From NCBI RefSeq assembly GCF_001053095.1, contig NZ_CGBP01000003.1:124001-188000 (forward strand): DNA of 64,000 nucleotides, given 5' to 3'. Below the pieces are notes generated by a model that had not been told where the DNA came from, searched no databases, and was given only the letters and a program-made list of their open reading frames with translations. This document shows positions 38,520 to 45,781 of the stretch, piece by piece; positions within the stretch are counted from its first letter, which is position 1, and every line of letters starts with the position of its first letter. Origin of the DNA: Yersinia similis. GTDB lineage: Bacteria > Pseudomonadota > Gammaproteobacteria > Enterobacterales > Enterobacteriaceae. The position numbers and the translations under genes were made by a program.

Positions 38520-38618
38520 TATACCCTCATCTTTCAAAACCGCAGGGGCATTGGCTGGCCCGTCACGGGCCTCGCCTTTACCAGGCCGCCTGCCTGCATC
38601 TTGAAATCTATTGGGTAT
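38520..38618. repeat. Short ERIC-type repeat between nadE and glrR
   Basis: This 99-base element, bounded by TATACCC and GGGTAT, keeps the two end blocks (CATCTTTCAAAACCGCAGGG and CCTGCATCTTGAAATC) around the hairpin GGCCCGTCACGGGCC. The ERIC core is deleted. Confidence 0.6.
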
Positions 38619-38640
38619 CGTTGTCAGTAGCTAACGATGA

Positions 38641-39978
38641 TTACTCTTTAAAATCGTTGGCATCCAACTCGTGGCGAGACAACAATTTATAGAACTCAGT
38701 ACGGTTACGCCCCGCCATACGAGCGGCCTGGGTAACGTTACCTTTGGCAATTTGCAATAACTTACGCAAATAGTTTAGTTCGAATTGATTACGGGCCTCA
38801 ACAAACGTCGGTAATACGGTATTTTCACCCTCCAGCGCCTGTTCAACCAGCGCTTCGCTGATAACCGGTGCCGAGGTCAGCGCCACACATTGCTCAATCA
38901 CGTTGACCAGTTGGCGCACGTTACCGGGCCAACTGGCCGTCATCAACCGCTTCATCGCATCGTTTGAGAAACTGCGAACAAACGGCTTATGCCGTTTAGC
39001 CGACTCCCGTAATAGGTGGTTTGCCAGCAATGGAATATCTTCCGCTCGCTCGTGTAGCGCGGGGATCTTTAGGTTGACCACATTTAAACGGTAGTAGAGA
39101 TCTTCACGGAATTCATTCTTCGCCATCGCTTTGGGCAAGTCACGGTGAGTCGCTGAAATCACCCGCACATTAATACTTAAATCACGATTGCTACCCAATG
39201 GACGAACTTTACGCTCTTGCAATACCCGCAGTAATTTTACTTGTAATGATAGCGGCATATCGCCGATCTCATCCAGGAACAACGTGCCCCCTTCAGCAGC
39301 CTGAAACAACCCTTCGCGGCTGCTGACTGCGCCGGTAAACGCGCCTTTAGCATGGCCGAATAATTCAGACTCCAGCAACTGCTCCGGTAAGGCACCACAG
39401 TTGATGGCAATAAAGGCTTTTTTGGCCCGTGGGCTGGCAGCATGGATAGCCTGTGCCAGTACCTCTTTACCGGTACCACTTTGCCCGTTAATCAGCACAC
39501 TGACGTCGGATTGCGCGACCATTTTCGCTTGTTCTAACAGACGCAACATGACCGGGCTGCGGGTCACTATCTCTTCACGCCAGGTATCATCACCCGCAGG
39601 AATCGAAAGTTCTAATGCCGCATCAATAGCCTTATATAGAGCATCGCGATCAACAGGCTTGGTCAGAAAACTGAAGACCCCTTGCTGGGTCGCGGCAACC
39701 GCATCAGGGATCGAACCGTGAGCCGTGAGGATAATCACAGGCATCCCCGGTTGATATTTTTGAATTTCAGCGAACAGCGCCATGCCGTCCATCTCGTCCA
39801 TTCGCAGATCACTGATTACAATGTCAATTTTCTCACGTATTAACAAACGTAATGCTTCGTGACCGCTCTCAGCCGTCGTGACATTAAACCCTTCACTGGT
39901 TAAACGCATCCCCAGCAATTTCAATAAGCTGGGATCGTCGTCAACCAGCAGTAGATTGGCCGGTTTGCGTGGTGTCAT
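38641..39978 (-). CDS. glrR: GlrR (QseF), sigma-54-dependent response regulator
   Basis: GlrR is the response regulator of GlrK/GlrR and activates the sigma-54 promoter of the sRNA gene glmY. The start at 39978 (MTPRKPANLLLVDDDPSLLK) gives 445 residues. The receiver has the acceptor Asp57 (DIVISDLRM). The AAA+ domain has Walker A GQSGTGKE and the sigma-54 contact GAFTGA. A Fis-type helix-turn-helix is at the C-terminus (VTQAARMAGRNRTEFYKLL). The gene overlaps the end of qseG by 38 bases. Confidence 0.95.
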   Translation of the reverse strand: MTPRKPANLLLVDDDPSLLKLLGMRLTSEGFNVTTAESGHEALRLLIREKIDIVISDLRMDEMDGMALFAEIQKYQPGMPVIILTAHGSIPDAVAATQQGVFSFLTKPVDRDALYKAIDAALELSIPAGDDTWREEIVTRSPVMLRLLEQAKMVAQSDVSVLINGQSGTGKEVLAQAIHAASPRAKKAFIAINCGALPEQLLESELFGHAKGAFTGAVSSREGLFQAAEGGTLFLDEIGDMPLSLQVKLLRVLQERKVRPLGSNRDLSINVRVISATHRDLPKAMAKNEFREDLYYRLNVVNLKIPALHERAEDIPLLANHLLRESAKRHKPFVRSFSNDAMKRLMTASWPGNVRQLVNVIEQCVALTSAPVISEALVEQALEGENTVLPTFVEARNQFELNYLRKLLQIAKGNVTQAARMAGRNRTEFYKLLSRHELDANDFKE

Positions 39979-41113
39979 GAGATTCCTTATTAGACGCAGG
40001 TGGTACATCTGCTGGCCGAACCACAGGCGGTGTATGAGGTTCAGCCGGTTTTTCTACCGTGTGCGGTGCTGATTTACTGTCAGGCTGAGCCGCCTCAGGT
40101 TTGGTCTCTGCCGGCTTCACTCCGGTTGGCTTAGGGGCGACAGGTTGAGCTTCGGCTGGCTTGGTTTCTGCTGGTTTGATTTCTGCTGGCTTAGTTTCAA
40201 TCAGCTTAGTTTCAATCGGCTTAGTTTCAATCGGCTTAGTTTTAGGCGATTTGGTTTCAGCGGGTTTACTTTCACTCGGCTTAGCCTCTACAGGTTTGGC
40301 TTCTGCCGGTTTTATTTCTACTGATTTAGCCGCTGCAGGCTGATTTTCAGCGGATTTAACCTCTGACGCTGACTTCGCCTCTGCATCCGTTTCTGGAATT
40401 TCATTTTGTAACTGCTTACGCGATGAAAGCTGCCGTTCGATATCGGTCAGGTTTTCCAGTTTGCGGGTGGTGTCCAATAAGTTATATTGCAACCGGACCT
40501 GATTTTCCCGCAGACGATCAATTTGAGAATCTGATTCATCCTGTAGCCGCTGGTAACGAAGGCGCTCTTCCGCTAAGGAAATCCGCAAGACCTGCTGCTC
40601 ACGCCACAATTGAATGAGTGGCCGTACTGAGACAGGGAAGGTTTGGCTATAACTATTCAGACGTTCAACCACCTGCCGCCGCTCTGCCATTGACGGTTCA
40701 GCACTGCCGATCAAAATACCTTGTTTAAACGCTGAGGACCAGGTTGCCACGGGCAATGTCTTAGCCATCGCCCGCGCCTGTGGCGAGCCAAGGCGTTCAG
40801 CACAATCCATCGATCTTAGCCAGTAAAGGGAATTTTCCAGTGTCTCTTTGTCATCCAGACCCCACAATACATCGCAGGATAACGTACGATAATCAACGAT
40901 TTTTGTTTCTGGTATCACTAACTGAACCGCTTGGGAAAAGCGACTAGTAGCCCGGTTATCAGTACACCCGGTGAGCAATAGCGGAGTCAGTAATAACGCT
41001 CCCCAAAAAATCCCTCTGCCAGAGAGACCGGTATGCTTCACGGCTCCACCAGATATCGGATATGACAAAGAGACGGTCTTTTTAATCACACAGCGTATAG
41101 ACCATTTGTACAT
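39941..41113 (-). CDS. qseG: QseG outer-membrane lipoprotein with long Lys-Pro repeat tail
   Basis: QseG is an outer-membrane lipoprotein encoded between the sensor and regulator genes glrK and glrR; in E. coli it interacts with the kinase. The signal ends in the lipobox LLLTGC (about residues 45-50). The conserved part runs to about residue 235 and includes a coiled coil (RLRYQRLQDESDSQIDRL). Residues about 240-375 consist of Lys-Pro-rich five-residue repeats (KPIET, KPAET, KPAEI and variants) absent from the much shorter E. coli protein. The start at 41113 lies three bases after the glrK stop. Confidence 0.88.
   Translation of the reverse strand: MYKWSIRCVIKKTVSLSYPISGGAVKHTGLSGRGIFWGALLLTPLLLTGCTDNRATSRFSQAVQLVIPETKIVDYRTLSCDVLWGLDDKETLENSLYWLRSMDCAERLGSPQARAMAKTLPVATWSSAFKQGILIGSAEPSMAERRQVVERLNSYSQTFPVSVRPLIQLWREQQVLRISLAEERLRYQRLQDESDSQIDRLRENQVRLQYNLLDTTRKLENLTDIERQLSSRKQLQNEIPETDAEAKSASEVKSAENQPAAAKSVEIKPAEAKPVEAKPSESKPAETKSPKTKPIETKPIETKLIETKPAEIKPAETKPAEAQPVAPKPTGVKPAETKPEAAQPDSKSAPHTVEKPAEPHTPPVVRPADVPPASNKESHDTTQTGQSTAG
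40060..40350 (-). repeat. 15-bp tandem repeats encoding KPxET units in qseG
   Basis: On the plus strand GTTTCAATCGGCTTA and close variants follow one another with a 15-base period (for example 40195-40245), encoding five-residue units KPIET/KPAET. The flanking units are more diverged. The array length could vary between strains without loss of frame. Confidence 0.8.
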
Positions 41114-41116
41114 TAT

Positions 41117-42553
41117 TCATTCATTCTCGGCGGTTAATGGCAATTCAATACGGAAGCAGACTGCTGCGTAGTCAACGGTTACCAGTTGCAAATCACCTTG
41201 CATACGCCTGATACAATCCTGAGCAATGCTCAGCCCTAGCCCGCTACCTTTGACAGCCCCTTTTCGCTGATGACTTCCTTGGAAAAAAGGCTCAAATATC
41301 ATTATTTCTTCTGAAGTTGGGATTGGTGCCCCAGTATTCGCAACATCAATCTGTACCCGATCATTCACCTGACGGCTGCAAATCCAAATGGTACCGGATT
41401 CCTCACCATAGTGCACCGCATTGGAGTAGAGATTATCCAATACCCGCATTAATAATGTAGGCTCCGCCCAGCAAATGCTCGCATCTAGCTCAGTCTCGGT
41501 ACGAATCATCTTCGCCCGTGCGGGTAAACTGTGGGCAGAAATCACATTCCCGGCCATTTCGGCCAGATCAACATGTTCAGGTTCACCGGGGCCATCGGCT
41601 AATTTACGGTTATAGTCCAGTAATTGTTCAATCAATTGCTGCAAATGGCGGCTGCTGTGATCAAGGATTGCCACCACTTCTTTTTGATCTTGTGTTAATG
41701 GCCCGGCAACCTCATCGGCCAAGAGTTCCGTTCCTTCACGCATACTGGCGAGGGGGGTTTTCAATTCATGAGAGATATGGCGCAAAAATTCATGGCGCTG
41801 TGACTCTAGCCAGGCTAAACGCTCACTAAGCCAGATGATACGCTGTGCCAATGAGCGTAATTCTCGAGGCCCTTTAAACAGCGCCGTATTGCCCAGAGAA
41901 CGCCCTTCGCCAAGGCGGTTAATCATTCTCTCAATGCCTTTGACGGGGCCGATAATCATGCGGGTGAAAAGAACCACCAGCAGCACACTGACCAGAAACA
42001 GTAAAAGGGACTGCCAGCCGAAAAATTGCCCACGTTCGGCGATATCTTTCTGTAACTGTTGACCACGAGAAAAAATAACATCACGAGTGGCTTGTACCAT
42101 TTCGGCATTTGAGCGAGAAAACTGCTCTAATAGAATTGATGCCTCTTTATCAGGGCCGCTGTTTTTACATTTAATATCAGTAAGCTGATTCAATAACCCT
42201 TGCAGCGTTTGATAATAGCGGGCATCCGGGAGTATAGGGGCGTGGGCCACAAGCATTTGAGTATATTGCTTACGCTGATGCTGATATAACGTCGCCAGTG
42301 TTGCATCATCCAACACACAATATTGACGATAGCTACGCTCCATCTCAAGCGCGACACTGGTCATTGCCTCACTACGGCGAGCATCTGCAAGCGTTGTACG
42401 GTTAATATCGGCGGCTTGAGTACTCAGATGGTCAAGGCTTTGATAGGCCTGATATGCCAGCACCAATAAAGGTAGCAGCACCAATAGAAATGCCATAAGT
42501 ACTAATTGACGTAAAGAACGGGGGAATAAACGCCATCTTTTCAACGAAATCAT
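41117..42553 (-). CDS. glrK: GlrK (QseE), sensor histidine kinase
   Basis: GlrK is the membrane kinase partner of GlrR. The start at 42553 (MISLKRWRLFPRSLRQL), with AGGT upstream, gives 478 residues; an alternative GTG five codons earlier is possible. It has two transmembrane segments (about residues 15-35 and 180-200) around a periplasmic domain, then a HAMP-like segment (IGPVKGIERMINRL). The phosphoacceptor is His262 (RHISHELKTP), and ATPase motifs follow (GSGLGLSIAQDC). It is the first gene of the glrK-qseG-glrR operon, directly downstream of glmY. Confidence 0.94.
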   Translation of the reverse strand: MISLKRWRLFPRSLRQLVLMAFLLVLLPLLVLAYQAYQSLDHLSTQAADINRTTLADARRSEAMTSVALEMERSYRQYCVLDDATLATLYQHQRKQYTQMLVAHAPILPDARYYQTLQGLLNQLTDIKCKNSGPDKEASILLEQFSRSNAEMVQATRDVIFSRGQQLQKDIAERGQFFGWQSLLLFLVSVLLVVLFTRMIIGPVKGIERMINRLGEGRSLGNTALFKGPRELRSLAQRIIWLSERLAWLESQRHEFLRHISHELKTPLASMREGTELLADEVAGPLTQDQKEVVAILDHSSRHLQQLIEQLLDYNRKLADGPGEPEHVDLAEMAGNVISAHSLPARAKMIRTETELDASICWAEPTLLMRVLDNLYSNAVHYGEESGTIWICSRQVNDRVQIDVANTGAPIPTSEEIMIFEPFFQGSHQRKGAVKGSGLGLSIAQDCIRRMQGDLQLVTVDYAAVCFRIELPLTAENE

Positions 42554-42663
42554 CTCATTACCTATCACTTTGATGTGATGCTAACTGACTCAGCCAAGAT
42601 TACAATGCCTGCTCCCCAATTTATGCTGCCATATCTATCACAGCATCCTTTGGTTGAAATAAC

Positions 42664-42698
42664 AAAAAAAGCACTTGCTGAGAGCAAAGTGCTTTTTT
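42664..42698 (-). terminator. Strong bidirectional terminator upstream of glrK
   Basis: On the minus strand GCACTTTGCT-CTC-AGCAAGTGC (one bulge) is followed by seven T residues; on the plus strand six T residues follow. It lies 110 bases before the glrK start and about 430 bases after the glmY 5' end. It should end either read-through from glmY or a separate transcript from 42700-43000. Confidence 0.85.
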
Positions 42699-42807
42699 AA
42701 AGGTTGTTGATCCCAAACCGTCAGCATCATCATCAGACCTGCTTGTTATTGTATTAAACTTGCTTGTTATAGTGTGTTTCGATGGGGATAGATAACTAAA
42801 CATTGAT

Positions 42808-42833
42808 CAACGGGGCAATAAATTGCCCCGTTG
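42808..42833. other. Perfect 26-base palindromic hairpin
   Basis: CAACGGGGCAAT-AA-ATTGCCCCGTTG is a perfect inverted repeat in the space between glmY and glrK. It lacks a T tail on either strand, so a Rho-independent terminator is unlikely; it could be part of a structured RNA or a protein-binding site. Confidence 0.6.
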
Positions 42834-42939
42834 CAAGAATATGTGGATGCCCTTAAGCATCGTCTCCAGTTTGATGAAGCCTAAGCAATCATCGGGAGGA
42901 TGAGACGAATAGCATCCAGATATGTCCAAAATTGATGAA

Positions 42940-43124
42940 CAATTCATCACAGCAGGACATAGGCGGTGCCTCACTCAACGTGTCGTCCGATGTTTGATAA
43001 TGTGTTTTCACACAATGTCGGTTTAGGTGGACGATAGGCACCAGTCTTAGGCATCATTCGGAGGCTTATGAAGCGCATAATCCGCATAACTGCGGGGCTA
43101 TCATAAAAAGGTGAATGAGCAACT
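42940..43124 (-). ncRNA. glmY: GlmY, sRNA activating glmS expression
   Basis: GlmY is an anti-adaptor sRNA that sequesters RapZ and so protects GlmZ, raising glucosamine-6-phosphate synthase. The minus strand from 43124 reads AGTTGCTCATTCACC, then TTTTTATGATAGCCCCGC, close to the E. coli 5' end AGTGGCTCATTCACC as I remember it. It is followed by stem-loop sequence (GCCCCGCAGTTATGCGG; GGTGCCTATCGTCC...GGACGA). It lies upstream of glrK as in other enterobacteria and has a sigma-54 promoter. The 3' end is not defined; 42940 is an estimate from the usual length of about 184 bases. Confidence 0.78.
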
Positions 43125-43134
43125 GGTATTGATA

Positions 43135-43152
43135 ATGCAGTTAGCGTGCCAA
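43135..43152 (-). promoter_or_regulatory. Sigma-54 promoter of glmY
   Basis: On the minus strand TTGGCACGCTAACTGCAT has GG and GC spaced by exactly 10 bases, matching the -24/-12 consensus TGGCACG-N4-TTGCA. The predicted start is 43124-43125, the 5' end of GlmY. TATCAAT, seven bases before the start, could also act as an overlapping sigma-70 -10, as known for glmY in some species. Confidence 0.82.
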
Positions 43153-43256
43153 GTTTAAATTAAAAATATTAATTTATTGATTTTAAAGTAAAATAAAAAT
43201 ATTCATTAAGGTTATTATCAATAAAAAACAGAATAAGGTGTCATTAACTGATGTTT

Positions 43257-43369
43257 TGTCGCTGTTCCCCGACACTTAATCGCTATAAAATAAAAAGACA
43301 TAGAAATCAATTTGTTAAGTGTCTCCCATTTGAGACAAAAACTTTACCTCTTGTCGCAACTTACCGACA
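43257..43369. promoter_or_regulatory. Three GlrR operators upstream of glmY
   Basis: Three perfect TGTC-N10-GACA palindromes are found at 43257-43274, 43320-43337 and 43352-43369. This is the reported GlrR binding motif. They lie 130-245 bases upstream of the glmY start, a suitable distance for sigma-54 enhancers. The AT-rich space 43150-43250 could bind IHF. Their number and perfection make chance unlikely. Confidence 0.85.
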
Positions 43370-43674
43370 AAACATAAAAAACCATTTTAAATCAAATAAT
43401 TAAAAAAATTATTTCCTGATTTTTAATATTAGTGTTATCTATCCCCCTCTCGCAACGCGACCTCTTGAGTGACTACTAAAATCACCATTACGCTATAAAT
43501 TATGAGATTTCATAACCATCAAGAATAAGTAACTCTGTAGACCTGACTCTGGTGCTGATTTAAAACACAGCCAAAGAGCAGATCGCGAAAAAGTGGCATC
43601 CACAAGCGTTCATTGATACAAGATTTCTGTGAGTGCCTGCTGCAAATTTCGCCCCTTATAAGAAGGATATTCAC

Positions 43675-44229
43675 ATGAAAACAATCCATATTGCCTATGC
43701 TGTGCTGTTTAGCTCATCATCGCTGGCACAAAATCCCCTTTTCTCATCATCCTCTCCCATTTATTGGGTATATAACTCCCCCACAGAGGCCACTTGGCTT
43801 AAGCTTGAAAATCAATTTAACCCACTCTGTTTGATGACAAGCTCCTTTGGGTTTACACAGCCTGACAATTCAGCCCAGCAACGAACAGATCTGGCATTAA
43901 TAACCAGTAATAACGTCATATCTGGCAATTTTTCAATAGAGGGAGTCCAAACGAGTTATTCGCTTGTTCGCGGGCAGGGACAAATCGAGATGGCCATCAC
44001 AACCCGTGAACATTTATTGATAACCGCTTATCTCTTTGATATGGATGGCCAGGAAAAATCACAAACCGCAACATTAATTAATAATCGAACAAAAAATCTG
44101 ATATTACTCTTAGATAATATCGTGGCAGGGAATTATCGACTGGTTATTAAAGCGTTAGCCACTGACCATCAAACCGCCATTAAAACCTTCCATATAACCT
44201 TAGCCGACATCGTTCCCCTGATACGCTAG
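43675..44229 (+). CDS. Small secreted beta-sandwich-like protein, paralogue 1
   Basis: This protein of 184 residues is of no family I can name. The start at 43675 (MKTIHIAYAVLFSSSSLAQN) is preceded by AGAAGGAT and begins a signal peptide cleaved probably after SLA. The C-terminal half (about residues 95-180: GVQTSYSL, QIEMAITTREHLLITAYLFD, NIVAGNYRLVIKALATD) has an alternating strand pattern like pre-peptidase or bacterial carbohydrate-binding sandwiches; that likeness is tentative. It is the first of three tandem relatives. The N-terminal half contains a region (SSPIYWVYNSPTEATWL) missing from paralogue 3. The region 43370-43674 upstream is AT-rich with no other gene. Confidence 0.7.
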   Translation: MKTIHIAYAVLFSSSSLAQNPLFSSSSPIYWVYNSPTEATWLKLENQFNPLCLMTSSFGFTQPDNSAQQRTDLALITSNNVISGNFSIEGVQTSYSLVRGQGQIEMAITTREHLLITAYLFDMDGQEKSQTATLINNRTKNLILLLDNIVAGNYRLVIKALATDHQTAIKTFHITLADIVPLIR

Positions 44230-44425
44230 TCATTAACTAAAAAGACAGCGTGCCACCTATATACAAATTTCATACCTAACAGGAGAGTTCTTCCTATTTA
44301 ATGGATCCGTACTAAATATATCTATCACCCACAACCAAACAATAATATTTACTGAGAGAGCTACTCTTTGAGAAAATATTAAATGTCAAACAACAGCACT
44401 TATAAAAAAACATTATTAATGCTAT

Positions 44426-44657
44426 TATACCCCAAATAATTCGGGTTGCAGGAAGGCGGTAACTGAGTAAATCCTCAGGAGATTATTTATTTTAAGGTCA
44501 ACAATAAGTCAGTCACTGGGGTAACAACTGTTATTAACACTTAAGCGCTGCAGCAGATTTGGACTCTGCTTGCAGCGCCCTCCCAGAGGTGAGCCCATGG
44601 ATGGGCCGAGTAACGAAAGCAGCCAACACACATGCAGCTTGAAGTATGGCCGGTATA
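44426..44657. repeat. Long ERIC-type repeat in the small secreted protein cluster
   Basis: It begins TATACCCCAAATAATTCGGG and ends CTTGAAGTATGGCCGGTATA, 232 bases. The ERIC core GTCAGTCACTGGGGTAACAA is present, with an inserted block (GCTGCAGCAGATTTGGACTC to GCCGAGTAACGAAAGC) related to that at 32942-33136. It ends 26 bases before the start codon of the decayed middle paralogue and may have displaced its promoter. Confidence 0.72.
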
Positions 44658-44683
44658 TATTATTAACCCTCAGCCAAGGTACT

Positions 44684-45116
44684 ATGATGAATAAATATAA
44701 TAGCGTATTCCTCCTTGTTACTCTCAGTGCCACCATTATCGCTCTCAATACTCGCGCTACAGAATATGGAATAATAACATTGAGCCAAAAATCGGGTGAC
44801 CTGCAACCTATTAACTCCCTTTTTCTCCTAGCCTCTGCAAATGGAACGCCCCCTTTTGTTGAAGTTCAACATTTGAAAAATGATATGAAAATAAAGTAAA
44901 AATAGATTTTACTATGTGCTTGGAACAAGTAACAAATTATTATATTCAATAGCACAAACATTATTTATCATGAAACCTCTGGATTTATTAATAACTCATA
45001 AAAATATTACTCTGGAAATTGAAGATATCCCTGCGGGGAATTATAACCTAGTTATTGAGGCCTGTAATAATGTACAGAATTCAATGACCAAGAGATATCA
45101 GATCAATGTAAAGTAG
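44684..45116 (+). pseudogene. Decayed paralogue 2 of the small secreted proteins
   Basis: The start ATG at 44684 has AAGG upstream and begins a signal peptide (MMNKYNSVFLLVTLSATIIA). The first frame stops at 44899 after 71 codons. Homology to the neighbours continues in other frames: KVKIDFTMCLEQVTNYYIQ in one, then ITLEIEDIPAGNYNLVIEAC in another, ending at 45116. The blocks correspond to QIEMAITTREHLLITAYLF and NIVAGNYRLVIKAL of paralogue 1. At least two frameshifts are needed, so it is a pseudogene unless the sequence is in error. Confidence 0.65.
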
Positions 45117-45223
45117 CATGTAATAAAATAAATATCGTCAAGTCTAAATAAAAACAAAATCAAGCCATATACAGTTAATGTCTATTCACTATTCTAATTC
45201 ATCTTAACAAGGGAAGTATTTAT

Positions 45224-45676
45224 ATGATAATAAATCGAATGATAATTTCTTATACCATGCTAGTGAGTTTATCAGTTTTGGCCCAAAACGACGACTCACT
45301 CCCCTTTAGCCTAATCCAAAACAGTGCTATCTCAGAATTTTCATCGCTAAAAAAAATAAATAGCACCCATGATATATCTAATAACTTTATCGTACAGGGA
45401 GTCCAAAAACATTATTTACTTGAGAACAACCAAGGGAAGATTGAGTTGGTAATAACAACCCAAAACGACTTAATAGTTACCGCTTACCTCTTTGATCTGG
45501 ATGGTAATGAGAAAGTAAAAGTAGCGAATGTAATTGATAATCAGACAATTAATGTTACGTTGAATTTAAATAACATCCAGGCAGGGAATTATCGATTAAT
45601 CATTACAGCATTAACGCCTGACCAGCAAAGTGCGATTAAAAGCTTTAACATTATGTTAGTCAATGTTCCCAATTAG
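45224..45676 (+). CDS. Small secreted beta-sandwich-like protein, paralogue 3
   Basis: This protein of 150 residues has a signal peptide (MIINRMIISYTMLVSLSVLA before QNDD) and a GGGAAG ribosome site. It shares with paralogue 1 the blocks GVQKHYLLENNQGKIELVIT, TAYLFDLDGNEK and IQAGNYRLIITALTPDQQSA. It lacks about 35 residues of the N-terminal half. The function is unknown; export to the periplasm or beyond is the only supported statement. It is followed by a short direct repeat (TTGATAACATCGTAAA twice, 45703-45736) and the purL terminator. Confidence 0.7.
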   Translation: MIINRMIISYTMLVSLSVLAQNDDSLPFSLIQNSAISEFSSLKKINSTHDISNNFIVQGVQKHYLLENNQGKIELVITTQNDLIVTAYLFDLDGNEKVKVANVIDNQTINVTLNLNNIQAGNYRLIITALTPDQQSAIKSFNIMLVNVPN

Positions 45677-45734
45677 CTATTATGGGTTAATCGCATAGTG
45701 AGTTGATAACATCGTAAATTGATAACATCGTAAA

Positions 45735-45770
45735 TTAATAAAGAGAAGGGTATCGTTCAATACCCTTCTC
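45735..45770 (-). terminator. purL terminator
   Basis: On the minus strand the perfect stem GAGAAGGGTAT-TGAACG-ATACCCTTCTC is followed by TTTATTAATTT, directly after the purL stop codon. Confidence 0.85.
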
Positions 45771-45781
45771 ACTCTAACTTA

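Noticed and set aside
39701-40343. Plus-strand open frames opposite the qseG repeat tail (LVSIGLVSIGLV type)
   Set aside because: The hydrophobic repeats are simply the reverse reading of the KPIET repeats and lack a ribosome site.
44684-44899. Separate functional 71-residue secreted protein
   Set aside because: Its C-terminal part stops just where the paralogue homology continues in other frames, so decay of a longer gene is the simpler reading.
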